A DNA stretch of 64,000 nucleotides from assembly GCA_017629985.1 (NCBI GenBank), contig JAGBWD010000034.1, positions 62,001 through 126,000 of the forward strand. The letters are read 5' to 3'. The position numbers were made by a program, and so were the translations under genes. Shown here piece by piece: positions 8,454 through 17,266 of the stretch (position 1 is the stretch's first letter; each line of letters opens with the position of its first letter). This DNA comes from Alistipes sp. (lineage in GTDB: Bacteria; Bacteroidota; Bacteroidia; Bacteroidales; Rikenellaceae). The notes under the pieces are model-generated. The model saw only the letters and a program-made list of their open reading frames with translations. It was not told where the DNA came from and searched no databases.

Positions 8454-10496
8454 GTGAGTAAAGAGTATAAGCGTTATCTTATCACTTCGGCACTTCCTTA
8501 TGCTAATGGTCCAGTGCATATTGGTCACTTGGCAGGTGTTTATGTGCCTTCGGATATCTATACACGTTACCTTCGTTTGAAGGGTCACGATGTCATTTCA
8601 GTTTGTGGTAGCGATGAGCATGGCGTGCCTATCACTATTAAGGCTCGCAAGGAGGGTATCACACCCCAGCAGGTTGTAGATCGTTATCATGAGATTATCG
8701 AGAAGTCATTTCGCCGTCTAGGCATGTCATTCGACATCTACTCTCGTACCTCGTCACCAACACATCGTGTCACAGCGTCAGAGTTTTTCCGTAAGCTCTA
8801 CGATGATGGTAAATTTATAGAACAGACTACAGAGCAGTTCTATGATGAGGAGGCGCAGACCTTCCTTGCAGACCGCTATATCATTGGTGAGTGTCCTCAT
8901 TGCCATAACGAGAAGGCTTATGGTGATCAGTGTGAGAAGTGTGGCTCTACGCTCTCTTCCAACGAGCTTATCAACCCACGTAGTGCAGTATCTGGTGCTG
9001 TTCCTGTGAAGCGTGAGACCAAGCATTGGTACTTACCTTTGGATCAGTACGAGGGTTTCTTGCGTGAGTGGATTTTGGAGGGACACAAGGAGTGGAAGTC
9101 TAACGTATATGGTCAGTGTAAGAGCTGGCTCGACCTAGGTCTTCAGCCTCGTGCCGTAAGCCGCGACTTGGATTGGGGTATTCCTGTCCCTGTTGAGGGT
9201 GCTGATGGTAAGGTGTTGTATGTATGGTTTGATGCTCCTATCGGTTATATCTCTGCAACAAAAGATCTTACACCCGATTGGGAGAAGTATTGGAAGAGCG
9301 AGGATACCAAGATGGTACACTTTATTGGTAAGGATAATATCGTGTTCCACTGCATTGTCTTCCCATCAATGTTGAAGGCACATGGTGGTTATATCCTTCC
9401 CGAGAATGTTCCTGCTAATGAGTTCTTGAACCTCGAGGGTGATAAGATTTCAACATCGCAGAATTGGGCTGTATGGCTCCATGAGTATCTCGATGAGTTC
9501 CCAGGCAAGGAGGATGTGTTGCGTTATGTATTGTGCGCCAATGCTCCCGAGACCAAGGATAATGACTTCACATGGAAGGATTTCCAGTCACGTAACAACT
9601 CGGAGCTTGTTGCCGTTCTTGGTAACTTTGTAAATCGTGCCTTGGTGCTTACCAAGAAGTACTACGATGGCGTAGTTCCAGAGCGTGGTGCATTGACCGA
9701 GTATGATGAGGCTACTATCGAGGAGTTGCAGAAGATTAAGGCCTCTTTGGAGCGTAACATCGAGCATTATCACTTCCGCGAGGCGTTGAAGGATGCTATG
9801 GCATACTCACGTATCGGAAACAAGTATCTTGCCGATACAGAGCCATGGAAGGTTGTTAAGAGTGACCCAGAGCGTGTGAAGACAATTCTCAACATAGCCC
9901 TTCAAATCACCGCTAACATAGCTATAGCTATTGAGCCATTTATGCCATTCTCTGCCGAGAAGATTCTCAAGATGTTGGCCGCAGATAAGTTCTCATGGGA
10001 GCAGTTGGGTTCTATGGAGCTTGTTGAGGCTGGTCATGCTATCGGTGATGCTGTGCTTCTTTTCGAGAAGATTGAGGATGATGTTATCCAGAAGCAACTC
10101 GATAAGCTTGAGGCATCGCGTAAGGCGAAGCTCGCTGCGGAGGCTGCGCAGAATGTTACAGAGCAGAAGGCAGAGGTTACGTTCGATGATTTCCAGAAGA
10201 TGGATATACGTGTCTCTACCATCCTTGAGGCAGAGAAGGTTGCCAAGACCAAGAAGCTCCTCAAGCTCACTATCGACACAGGTATCGACAAGCGTACTAT
10301 CGTATCTGGTATCGCCGAATACTACACTCCCGAGGAGCTTGTTGGCCGTCAGGTTTTGGTTCTAGCAAACCTTGCGCCACGCGCTATTAAGGGCATTGAG
10401 TCTCGTGGTATGATTCTCATGGCCGAGGATGCCTTGGGACGTCTTGTTCTTGTTCAGCCCGAGGATAAGACCATGTCTGGTGCGATGATTGGATAA
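8454..10496 (+). CDS. metG: Methionyl-tRNA synthetase with C-terminal tRNA-binding domain
   Basis: MetRS is the class I synthetase that charges tRNA-Met. The 680-residue product has the HIGH motif at 22-25, a zinc-knuckle region with four cysteines ([17 protein letters not shown]), and a KMSKS-equivalent loop KISTS near residue 333. After the anticodon-binding helices and a charged linker (about 540-565), the last roughly 110 residues form a Trbp111-like OB fold ([15 protein letters not shown]), which raises tRNA affinity and often mediates dimerisation. The start is GTG at 8454; no in-frame ATG precedes it and the N-terminus aligns well with the family. A consensus promoter lies upstream; ilvE follows after about 78 nt and may be partly cotranscribed. 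Confidence 0.97.
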   Translation: MSKEYKRYLITSALPYANGPVHIGHLAGVYVPSDIYTRYLRLKGHDVISVCGSDEHGVPITIKARKEGITPQQVVDRYHEIIEKSFRRLGMSFDIYSRTSSPTHRVTASEFFRKLYDDGKFIEQTTEQFYDEEAQTFLADRYIIGECPHCHNEKAYGDQCEKCGSTLSSNELINPRSAVSGAVPVKRETKHWYLPLDQYEGFLREWILEGHKEWKSNVYGQCKSWLDLGLQPRAVSRDLDWGIPVPVEGADGKVLYVWFDAPIGYISATKDLTPDWEKYWKSEDTKMVHFIGKDNIVFHCIVFPSMLKAHGGYILPENVPANEFLNLEGDKISTSQNWAVWLHEYLDEFPGKEDVLRYVLCANAPETKDNDFTWKDFQSRNNSELVAVLGNFVNRALVLTKKYYDGVVPERGALTEYDEATIEELQKIKASLERNIEHYHFREALKDAMAYSRIGNKYLADTEPWKVVKSDPERVKTILNIALQITANIAIAIEPFMPFSAEKILKMLAADKFSWEQLGSMELVEAGHAIGDAVLLFEKIEDDVIQKQLDKLEASRKAKLAAEAAQNVTEQKAEVTFDDFQKMDIRVSTILEAEKVAKTKKLLKLTIDTGIDKRTIVSGIAEYYTPEELVGRQVLVLANLAPRAIKGIESRGMILMAEDALGRLVLVQPEDKTMSGAMIG

Positions 10497-10574
10497 TGTA
10501 ATATATTGATAGTTAATGGGTTAGCCTTTAAGATAACCTAAAAATATAACCAATTAAAAACTTTTACTTTTACT

Positions 10575-11588
10575 ATGGAAAACATTAAATGGGGAGAGCT
10601 AGGTTTTGCTTACTACAAGACAGCTTTCAATGTTCGCTATCACTACGCTAATGGTCAGTGGAGCCAGATGCAGGTTACAGATGATGAGTATATCAAGATG
10701 CACATGTCTGCTGCTTGCTTGCACTATGGTTTGGAGATCTTCGAGGGTCTAAAGGCTTTCCGTGGTGTTGATGGTAAGGTACGTTTGTTCCGTCCAGATG
10801 AGAACGCAAAGCGTATGATCAACTCTGCTAACCGTCTTTGCTTGCCAGCTCCTACTGTTGAGCAGTTTGTTGAGGGTTGTGTTGAGTGTGTAAAGCGCAA
10901 TGCAGATTTCATTCCTCCATACGAGACTGGTGCATCTCTCTATTTGCGTCCAACACTTCTTGGTACAAAGACATGTCTTGGTGTACGTGCTGTTGATGAG
11001 GCAGACCTTATCATCTTCTGCGCTCCTGTAGGTCCATACTTCAAGGGCGGTATGACAGCTATCAAGGCTCTTATCATGCGTGATCAGGACCGTGCTGCTC
11101 CACGTGGAACAGGTGATGTTAAGGTGGGTGGTAACTACGCTTCATCTATCTGGTCTTTGGAGGCTGCTCACGAGAAGGGCTTCTCTAACGTATTGTACCT
11201 CGATGCTGCTACACACTCAAAGGTTGAGGAGTTTGGTGCTGCTAACTTCTTTGGTATTAAGAACAACACTTATGTAACTCCAAAGTCTGCATCTATCCTT
11301 CCTTCTATCACTAACAAGTCTCTTCGTCAGATTGCTGCTGACCTTGGTCTTACTGTTGAGGAGCGTGATATCCCTGTTGAGGAGCTTTCTACATTCGAGG
11401 AGGCTGGTGCTTGCGGTACTGCTGCAGTAATCTCTCCTATCGGTGCATTGTATGATCTCGATAACGGTGTAACTTACGATTACGGTATGAAGGTTGGTGA
11501 GACATGTAAGAAGATGTACGATCACCTTCAGGGCATCCAGTATGGCCGTGTTGAGGATATTCACAACTGGAATGTAGAGGTTCTTTAA
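10575..11588 (+). CDS. ilvE: Branched-chain amino acid aminotransferase
   Basis: This fold-type IV PLP enzyme carries out the last step of leucine, isoleucine and valine synthesis, transferring an amino group from glutamate to the branched 2-oxo acids. The 337-residue product is of the larger BCAT subgroup. The PLP lysine is probably Lys183 in GDVKVGGNYASS; the family motif YLRPTLLGT and a Gly-Thr-Ala phosphate-binding segment (ACGTAAVISP) are present. It is unusually rich in frequent codons (gct, ttg, tct), consistent with high expression. The stop codon overlaps the left end of a palindromic repeat element, whose T-tailed core hairpin probably serves as terminator. No promoter of its own was found in the short gap after metG. 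Confidence 0.95.
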   Translation: MENIKWGELGFAYYKTAFNVRYHYANGQWSQMQVTDDEYIKMHMSAACLHYGLEIFEGLKAFRGVDGKVRLFRPDENAKRMINSANRLCLPAPTVEQFVEGCVECVKRNADFIPPYETGASLYLRPTLLGTKTCLGVRAVDEADLIIFCAPVGPYFKGGMTAIKALIMRDQDRAAPRGTGDVKVGGNYASSIWSLEAAHEKGFSNVLYLDAATHSKVEEFGAANFFGIKNNTYVTPKSASILPSITNKSLRQIAADLGLTVEERDIPVEELSTFEEAGACGTAAVISPIGALYDLDNGVTYDYGMKVGETCKKMYDHLQGIQYGRVEDIHNWNVEVL

Positions 11589-11713
11589 TTTCTTGTCATA
11601 GCGGCACATCTGTGACGCTTCAGTCAACGCCACCAATGGGACGTACGTCAAGTACTACCCATCGGTGGCTTTTTCGTGTCAGCGCCACATCTATACCACT
11701 CTGACAAGAAATT
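11587..11713. repeat. GTAC-core palindromic element, copy A
   Basis: About 127 bp with imperfect terminal inverted repeats (left AATTTCTTGTCA, mirrored at the right end) and a central hairpin. The arms ATGGG and CCCAT (11636-11662) enclose GTAC-N5-GTAC with loop GTCAA, and an outer stem pairs GCCACC (11629-11634) with GGTGGC (11664-11669). The same core recurs in three copies near 38.4-39.1 kb. Its left end includes the last bases of the ilvE stop codon. Confidence 0.75.
11629..11674 (+). terminator. Likely ilvE terminator within repeat copy A
   Basis: A long GC-rich stem (outer arms GCCACC and GGTGGC plus the ATGGG/CCCAT inner stem) is directly followed by TTTTT, the intrinsic terminator layout on + strand. 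Confidence 0.6.
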
Positions 11714-11909
11714 ACCCTCTTGCTTATCAAAGTCTTTCTCTCTCTCTTCCTTTCGATCCCGAGGGGATCTTCTTTTGTGATAGGCCAAATCTAACCACTT
11801 CTAACATTAAATAACACTACCCCTCCCGAAGGTCTTTAAACTCCCTATCTTCCCTATCCTCCCTGTTCTCCAACCACTACCACATCACTCTGACAAGAAA
11901 TTACCCTCT
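11697..11909. repeat. 24-bp exact direct repeat flanking a repeat-remnant segment
   Basis: The 24 bp at 11697-11720, which include the right end of element A, recur exactly at 11886-11909. The roughly 165 bp between hold a GATCCC-GAG-GGGATC hairpin with a T-rich tail (11755-11777), pyrimidine-rich tracts and a collapsed element copy (11773-11810). No gene is visible in 11589-12007. Confidence 0.7.
11773..11810. repeat. Collapsed remnant of the GTAC-core element
   Basis: A left-end-like TTTTGTGATAGG runs directly into a right-end-like segment that matches the right terminus of the copy at 38940-39060 at about 23 of 30 positions, with the whole palindromic middle missing. Confidence 0.5.
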
Positions 11910-11952
11910 CGCTACTGAATGTTTTTTCTTTTCTATACTAACCTACATATAT

Positions 11953-11981
11953 AAAAAAAGAGCGTTCCACGTGGAACACTC
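11953..11981 (-). terminator. Intrinsic terminator of mnmG containing a parS-like palindrome
   Basis: Read on the - strand just after the mnmG stop, GAGTGTTCC and GGAACGCTC form a 9-bp stem around the loop ACGT, followed by seven T. The inner 14 bp GTTCCACGTGGAAC (11964-11977) is a perfect palindrome equal to the core of ParB-binding parS sites (TGTTCCACGTGGAACA, 15 of 16 matched). Confidence 0.8.
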
Positions 11982-12007
11982 CTCTTCTATTACATTATTT
12001 CAGTACC

Positions 12008-13891
12008 CTATCGGCCAAATTTCACCAACAGCACGTTGATATCCGCAGGCGACACTCCAGGGATTCTGCTTGCTTGGCCAATGGTCGATGGGCGGATTCT
12101 CGATAGTTTTTGTCGAGCCTCTATGGTGATGCTATGAAGTGTGTTGTAGTCAAACTCCGCAGGGATGATAATGCTCTCTAGTCGGTGCATCTTATCGGCA
12201 TAGTATTTCTCTCTTTCGATATATCCGCGATACTTTATTTGTATCTCTGCTTGCTCTAGCACTTCGTTGCTCACTTCGTTCTCTGCGACATACTTTTCGA
12301 GCTTTCGAGCTACTTTACGAAGTTCATTTATCTTAACATTGCTTCGTAAAACGATGTCATAAAGCTTTTTTCCTTGTGTCAATGGCTCTTCACCTATCGA
12401 AATTAAATAGTCGTCAATTTCGCCTATTTTTACAGGAGCCTTACGGAGCATCGAAATAAGCGATTCTACAGCTGCATTTTTTTTAAGCAGATTTTCATAT
12501 TTCTCCTCACCTACAAGGCCTATTTTGTAACCCAGAGGTGTAAGTCGTGCATCTGCATTATCCTGACGTAGGAGGATTCTATACTCTGCTCGCGATGTGA
12601 ACATGCGGTATGGCTCATCCACACCCTTTGTCACAAGATCATCAATCAACACACCGATATATGATTCATCGCGTTTTAGCACTATACCCTCCTCGCCGTT
12701 GAGTGAGCGGTGTGCATTTATTCCTGCGATAAGTCCCTGCGCTGCCGCCTCCTCATATCCTGTAGTACCGTTTACCTGCCCTGCGAAGTAGAGTCCATCA
12801 ACAAGCTTTGTCTCGAGTGTATGGTTTAGCTGTGTTGGAGGAAAGTAGTCATACTCTATAGCATATCCTGGGCGGTATACATGTACATCCTCAAGGCCTT
12901 CTATAGCATGTAGCGCCTCGAGCTGCACCTCGTATGGCAACGATGATGAGAAGCCATTTAGGTAATATTCATTTGTCGAGCGGCCCTCTGGCTCTAGAAA
13001 TAGCTGATGCTGCTCCTTTTCTGCGAACGTACGTAGCTTATCCTCTATGCTTGGGCAGTATCTAGGCCCTATGCCAGATATCGTTCCGTTGAATAGCGGT
13101 GAACGGTCAAATCCCGTACGTAGTATATTGTGTACATGCTTTGATGTATATACCATGAAGCATGGTAGTTGGTGCTTAACAGCCTCTGTATCAGTATCAT
13201 ACGAGAATTTACCAGGCTCCACGTCACCCTCTTGCATCTCCAGTGCATCGAAGTTTATGGTTCGTGCATCAAGGCGTGCTGGGGTACCTGTCTTCATTCT
13301 ACCCTTCTCGAATCCCAGTTGTTGAAGTTGCGCTGTGATGCCGTGTGCTGCTTGATCTCCTGCTCTACCACCTTCGGCCTGTGCTTCGCCGCAGTGCATC
13401 ACGCCCTCTAGGAACGTACCTGCTGTCAGCACTACCCTACTACACTCTATCTCTACTCCCATTCGCGTTTTAACGCCTCTTACGCGCGGTTTCTCCGTTG
13501 AGAGGTCTACCAATACCTCTGTGACAGAATCTTGCCACAGATAGAGGTTTTTGGTGTTTTCAAGGGTGTTACGCCAGCGGCGTGAGAACTCTGCCTTGTC
13601 GCACTGCGCACGTGGGCTCCACATTGCTGCACCCTTTGAGCGGTTTAGCATGCGGAACTGTACGGTGCTTTGGTCTGTGATACGTCCCATCATGCCACCC
13701 AGAGCATCTATCTCCCTAACTATCTGACCTTTAGCCACGCCACCCACAGCAGGGTTACACGACATAGAGGCTATCTTCTCCATATCGATAGTTATGAGCA
13801 GTGTTCGTGAGCCTAGGCGTGCGGCAGCCGAGGCAGCCTCACATCCAGCATGACCAGCGCCGATAACGACTATATCATATTGTAGTTTCAT
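12008..13891 (-). CDS. mnmG: tRNA uridine-5-carboxymethylaminomethyl modification enzyme MnmG (GidA)
   Basis: MnmG is the FAD- and NADH-binding partner of MnmE; together they install cmnm5U at the wobble position of certain tRNAs. The 627-residue product has the N-terminal dinucleotide-binding motif [10 protein letters not shown], the family signature with catalytic cysteine region ([14 protein letters not shown]), the second signature [12 protein letters not shown], and the C-terminal helical MnmE-binding domain. The start ATG overlaps the ybeY stop by 4 nt (ATGA), so translation is probably coupled. An A8 run is present in the coding strand (12477-12484) without an obvious role. The gene is the last in the TPR-envC-ybeY-mnmG run and ends at a strong hairpin. 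Confidence 0.97.
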   Translation of the reverse strand: MKLQYDIVVIGAGHAGCEAASAAARLGSRTLLITIDMEKIASMSCNPAVGGVAKGQIVREIDALGGMMGRITDQSTVQFRMLNRSKGAAMWSPRAQCDKAEFSRRWRNTLENTKNLYLWQDSVTEVLVDLSTEKPRVRGVKTRMGVEIECSRVVLTAGTFLEGVMHCGEAQAEGGRAGDQAAHGITAQLQQLGFEKGRMKTGTPARLDARTINFDALEMQEGDVEPGKFSYDTDTEAVKHQLPCFMVYTSKHVHNILRTGFDRSPLFNGTISGIGPRYCPSIEDKLRTFAEKEQHQLFLEPEGRSTNEYYLNGFSSSLPYEVQLEALHAIEGLEDVHVYRPGYAIEYDYFPPTQLNHTLETKLVDGLYFAGQVNGTTGYEEAAAQGLIAGINAHRSLNGEEGIVLKRDESYIGVLIDDLVTKGVDEPYRMFTSRAEYRILLRQDNADARLTPLGYKIGLVGEEKYENLLKKNAAVESLISMLRKAPVKIGEIDDYLISIGEEPLTQGKKLYDIVLRSNVKINELRKVARKLEKYVAENEVSNEVLEQAEIQIKYRGYIEREKYYADKMHRLESIIIPAEFDYNTLHSITIEARQKLSRIRPSTIGQASRIPGVSPADINVLLVKFGR

Positions 13892-14325
13892 AGAAGCTTT
13901 TCGCGTAGTAGTTTTAGGTACTTATTCTCCATGCGGCGCATGTTTTTCTCTGCCCATGGAGTCTTATCCTTATGTCCGCAAAGGTGCAATGCTCCATGCA
14001 CAATTACTCTGCGCATCTCATTGACAGGCAGAGAGTTATATAGTGAAGCATTATCCGTAACTGTTGCAACATCTATGTATACTTCGCCAGCTACTATACC
14101 CTCCTTTACCCTACTGTCACGATCCTCAAATGTTATGGCATCTGTAAAGTAGTCGTGACCCAAGAAGTCGCGGTTCATCTGTCTGTGATACTCCGATGAG
14201 CAGAAGATATAGTTTATCTCTCCAGCTTCGTATCCTTCGCTGCGAATCACCTCTTCTATCCACTTTCTTATCGTTAAACGCTTGGTTGGTAGATAGTTAC
14301 ACTCTTGGTTATAGAAATGTATCAT
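13888..14325 (-). CDS. ybeY: Endoribonuclease YbeY (rRNA maturation factor)
   Basis: YbeY is a small metal-dependent endoribonuclease needed for 16S rRNA 3' processing and late 30S quality control. The 145-residue product has the conserved zinc site region [15 protein letters not shown], with His110 and His114. The usual third ligand in the H-x3-H-x5-H motif is Asp120 here rather than His, a variant I associate with Bacteroidota homologues. The upstream [14 protein letters not shown] segment is the typical conserved DVLSFP-like region of the family. It overlaps mnmG by 4 nt and follows the envC-like gene by 22 nt, placing rRNA and tRNA maturation genes in one operon. Confidence 0.94.
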   Translation of the reverse strand: MIHFYNQECNYLPTKRLTIRKWIEEVIRSEGYEAGEINYIFCSSEYHRQMNRDFLGHDYFTDAITFEDRDSRVKEGIVAGEVYIDVATVTDNASLYNSLPVNEMRRVIVHGALHLCGHKDKTPWAEKNMRRMENKYLKLLREKLL

Positions 14326-14347
14326 GATTTATTAATATTTGGGTTTA

Positions 14348-15466
14348 CTATCGTTTTTTGAAGAATGAGGATACCGTGAGTGGCTTTTTTGTCTCGCAGT
14401 CATATATGGCGATACGCACGTATGGCTTGTCATCGCTATCAATACCACTACCTATAATGCCTATCTTCTGATCTTTCTTCACTATATCTCCCTTCTTAAC
14501 GCTCACAGCATTTAGGTTTGTGTAGGTCACGAGGTACTCGTTATAACCAAGGAATACCGTGTACTTGTTAGTCGTCTTTTTATATTGCACCTCCTGCACT
14601 ATACCCTCATGTATAGTAGTTACAATATCGCCCTTCTTACCTGTTATCGTTCCTCCAAATCCCTGCTCCGTCAGCACACCACCGGCTACGGGGAGATTTA
14701 GGCCCTGTGTGTTACGTGAGAATCCTGCTCCCACCTTATTTCCTTTAAGCAACTTTTGTAGCTCTGCCACTGCCTGGTCATACTGCTTTTGCTGCTTTCG
14801 CTGTTCGTTTATAGCCTCCTTCTCACGTTTTGAGAGTTTGTTGTAGGCACGTTGTGCCGCTGTACGGCTATCCTCTAATTTTCGTTTTTCGGCACGTAGT
14901 ACTTTCGATATGGAGTCTAGCTCCATGTCGCGTTCAGCTAGTTGTGCGTGTTTCTTGTTTAGTAGCTCTGATTGTGCTATAATGCTATCTGCCAAGGCTT
15001 TGCGGCTTGCTGTGATATGTTCTATCTCGGCCTTGCGGCGTGCTGCCTCGGTTATATTTCGCGATGCGAGGATGTAATTTGTATTGTTGTTTTGCGTGTA
15101 GTTGCGGTATGCTACGCGCACCGCCTCGGCATATATAGCGCGGTTTTTCTCCAGCACCCTCTCCAGTGAGTCTATCGATAGTGAGTAGCTTGTCATAACC
15201 TCTATGACGCTATTACGTTCTTCGTTTACCTCGCTGATATATCCATTGCGTAGGCGCATCTCACGGTCTAGAGCTGCCACCTCCTTTGATGCGCTCTTCT
15301 TCTCATTTTTCAGACGTTCTACCTCTGCCTTTGTTTGGTTTAGCTCCTTCTTATATTGTTCAAGACGCTTACGTTGCTGCTCGGCCTTGTCGCTCTGTGC
15401 GTTTGCCGAGAGTGGGGTAGTGGCGATAAGAATTATCAATAGTAGCTCTGCAAAATATCGTAACAT
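14348..15466 (-). CDS. EnvC-like murein hydrolase activator, degenerate LytM/M23 domain
   Basis: The 372-residue product has a signal peptide (residues 1-23, ending ANA), a long charged coiled coil (about 25-245) and a C-terminal LytM/M23 fold (about 265-370). The active-site signatures are lost: the position of the YxHL zinc histidine reads YTNL, and the HxH motif (usually PHLHFEI) reads PYVRIAIY. This matches EnvC- and NlpD-type proteins, which do not cut peptidoglycan themselves but activate periplasmic amidases at division septa. The neighbours are a TPR lipoprotein-like gene upstream and ybeY downstream. The partner amidase is not in the window. Fold assignment is confident; the activator role is inferred from the degenerate site. 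Confidence 0.88.
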   Translation of the reverse strand: MLRYFAELLLIILIATTPLSANAQSDKAEQQRKRLEQYKKELNQTKAEVERLKNEKKSASKEVAALDREMRLRNGYISEVNEERNSVIEVMTSYSLSIDSLERVLEKNRAIYAEAVRVAYRNYTQNNNTNYILASRNITEAARRKAEIEHITASRKALADSIIAQSELLNKKHAQLAERDMELDSISKVLRAEKRKLEDSRTAAQRAYNKLSKREKEAINEQRKQQKQYDQAVAELQKLLKGNKVGAGFSRNTQGLNLPVAGGVLTEQGFGGTITGKKGDIVTTIHEGIVQEVQYKKTTNKYTVFLGYNEYLVTYTNLNAVSVKKGDIVKKDQKIGIIGSGIDSDDKPYVRIAIYDCETKKPLTVSSFFKKR

Positions 15467-15470
15467 ACAC

Positions 15471-17192
15471 CTATTGTTTAGTATTAGCTTTTATTTCGGC
15501 TATGTGTCTCTCCATCTCCTCCTTGTCATAACCTCTCTCCACAGCCTTTTGCCAGTATGTCTCTGCCATAAATTTCTCTCCCAGCGCCCAGAGGATATCA
15601 GCATAGTGACATAGTAGCGACTCATCGCGCTGCGAGCTTATCGTTAGTGCCTGACGCATGTAGCTCTTTGCCTCGGTATTGCGCCCCAATAGGTGGAGTA
15701 TCCAGGCGTAGGTATCTACGTATGCAGCATTGTTTGGCTCCGCCTCCATGGCGCGTTTAGACATCTCTAAAGCCCTCTCCAGGTTTTTCATCTTAAGACT
15801 CGAGAAGTAGGCGTAGTTGTTGAGAACAAGAATGTTATCAGGGTTATATGCGAGGGCCTTTTTGTATGCCTTAAATGCCGCCTTATCCTCACCCATCTCG
15901 TGCCTTACATCGCCGATACTTCCCCAAAGTTCGCTACGTTTCTCATCATCTGCGGCGTGTTTCAATGCCGCCTTAAAGATCCTTATTGCCCCTTCGTAGT
16001 TCTCTTTTTCTGTTGCTATATATCCTGCGAAGGAGCATATTGCCACATCCTCGGGGAAGCGCTCCATTGCCTCTTTAAGGTCCTCCTCTATAAGCTCCTC
16101 TCGCTTCAGGTAATGCTCAAACTGAAGTAGGTATATGTAGTTTTCTGCCTGTGTCTCGGGATTTGCGAGGTGTCGGCGTAGCAGTGTTAATGCTTGCTCA
16201 TGGTCGCCACCAGCTATCATGTGATTGGCATAGCAATCTATCACCTTGCGGTTGTTTGGGTGGTCTATGGCCATACGCTGTATTATCGCCCCAATACGCA
16301 GGTAGTTTTTACCATAGAAGCTGTGATACGATGTATATTGCTCAAGACGATGTAGCTTCTCCTCAACGCTCAACTCTGCGTTTCTGAATATAAGCTCCTC
16401 AAAGTCGAGCATTCTCTCTATATTACCCTTCGATTGGTAGTATCGTGATATCTCCTCAAGGGTCTGAATATTGGTGCTATCTAGGCGAAAGGCCGCCTCG
16501 TATGTGGCACGTGCTAGGGAGTCCTCGCCCGCCTCGTTGTAGGTCATTGCCAATGTTCTGCGAGCCTCGATGTCGTAAGGACGCTCCTCGATACGTCTAC
16601 GTCCCTCCTCTATGGCTTTAGTAAATTGTCGTGTATCAATGAGAAGATGTTGCTTTATCTCAGCAAGGTAGTAGTTATATCCGTTGCGTAGCTCTGCACT
16701 ATCGAGAATCGCTATTGCAGAGTAGGGCATTCCCGAGCTGCCATATATCACCGCCAGGGCGTGGTACGACTGTAAGTTTCTGGGGTCTAGGTGCATCAAG
16801 CGCCTATATATGGGTATTGCCCTGGTATATTGGCGTGCAGCAATCAGCTGTGCTGCGTAATTCTCTGTATACCATTTGTTTGTGGTGTCTGTCACAAAGG
16901 CCTTACGGGCATATTGTAGAGCTTCGTTGCTATCACCCTCTATTTTACTTAAGTAGTAGAGCGCAGGGCTATAGGTGCTATCTGCGGCGACTATCTCTTG
17001 CCATATCTGTCGTGCTTGTGTGGTATCACGATATATCGATAGACGCTTTATAGCCTCGGTATGCCTATATGTTCTACTTGTGGTGTCGGGCATTGGTATA
17101 TGCGAGGTGCGTGCGGCCATAACATTGTTACCCGCCACCGTGAATAGTGCTATACATAATGTTAGCAAAACATATTTTAAAACCCCTCTCAT
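15471..17192 (-). CDS. Exported tetratricopeptide repeat protein
   Basis: A 573-residue protein with an N-terminal signal peptide (hydrophobic stretch at about 5-25, then AARTSH) followed almost entirely by TPR-like helical pairs, such as YNEAGEDSLARATYEAAFRL and YNPDNILVLNNYAYFSSLK. No catalytic domain is visible. Such proteins act as periplasmic or outer-membrane-associated scaffolds. The reading frame extends to a TTG at 17195, but ATG 17192 directly precedes the basic residues of the signal peptide and is chosen. It lies 4 nt upstream of the envC-like gene, so the two are cotranscribed and may act together in the envelope. No specific function is recognised. Confidence 0.85.
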   Translation of the reverse strand: MRGVLKYVLLTLCIALFTVAGNNVMAARTSHIPMPDTTSRTYRHTEAIKRLSIYRDTTQARQIWQEIVAADSTYSPALYYLSKIEGDSNEALQYARKAFVTDTTNKWYTENYAAQLIAARQYTRAIPIYRRLMHLDPRNLQSYHALAVIYGSSGMPYSAIAILDSAELRNGYNYYLAEIKQHLLIDTRQFTKAIEEGRRRIEERPYDIEARRTLAMTYNEAGEDSLARATYEAAFRLDSTNIQTLEEISRYYQSKGNIERMLDFEELIFRNAELSVEEKLHRLEQYTSYHSFYGKNYLRIGAIIQRMAIDHPNNRKVIDCYANHMIAGGDHEQALTLLRRHLANPETQAENYIYLLQFEHYLKREELIEEDLKEAMERFPEDVAICSFAGYIATEKENYEGAIRIFKAALKHAADDEKRSELWGSIGDVRHEMGEDKAAFKAYKKALAYNPDNILVLNNYAYFSSLKMKNLERALEMSKRAMEAEPNNAAYVDTYAWILHLLGRNTEAKSYMRQALTISSQRDESLLCHYADILWALGEKFMAETYWQKAVERGYDKEEMERHIAEIKANTKQ

Positions 17193-17209
17193 CAATGCCT
17201 ATCTAACGG

Positions 17210-17249
17210 TAAGAGTGGCTAAAAAATTATGTAGTTTTAGCCACTCTTA
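17210..17249 (-). terminator. Hairpin between pheS and the TPR operon
   Basis: A perfect 15-bp inverted repeat (arms 17210-17224 and 17235-17249) lies just past the pheS stop. There is no T run after it on the - strand (T are in the loop), so it may be a weak terminator, an attenuator or a processing site; no separate promoter for the TPR gene was found. Confidence 0.55.
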
Positions 17250-17266
17250 ACCAATGTTATGCTCTA

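Noticed and set aside
10497..10574. GGTTA/TAACC hairpin as a terminator between metG and ilvE
   Set aside because: Only a 5-bp stem with no T run; too weak to call.
12477..12484. A8 run in mnmG as a slippage site
   Set aside because: No expected second product in this family, and the run lies within an ordinary Lys-Lys-Asn stretch, unlike the dnaX case.
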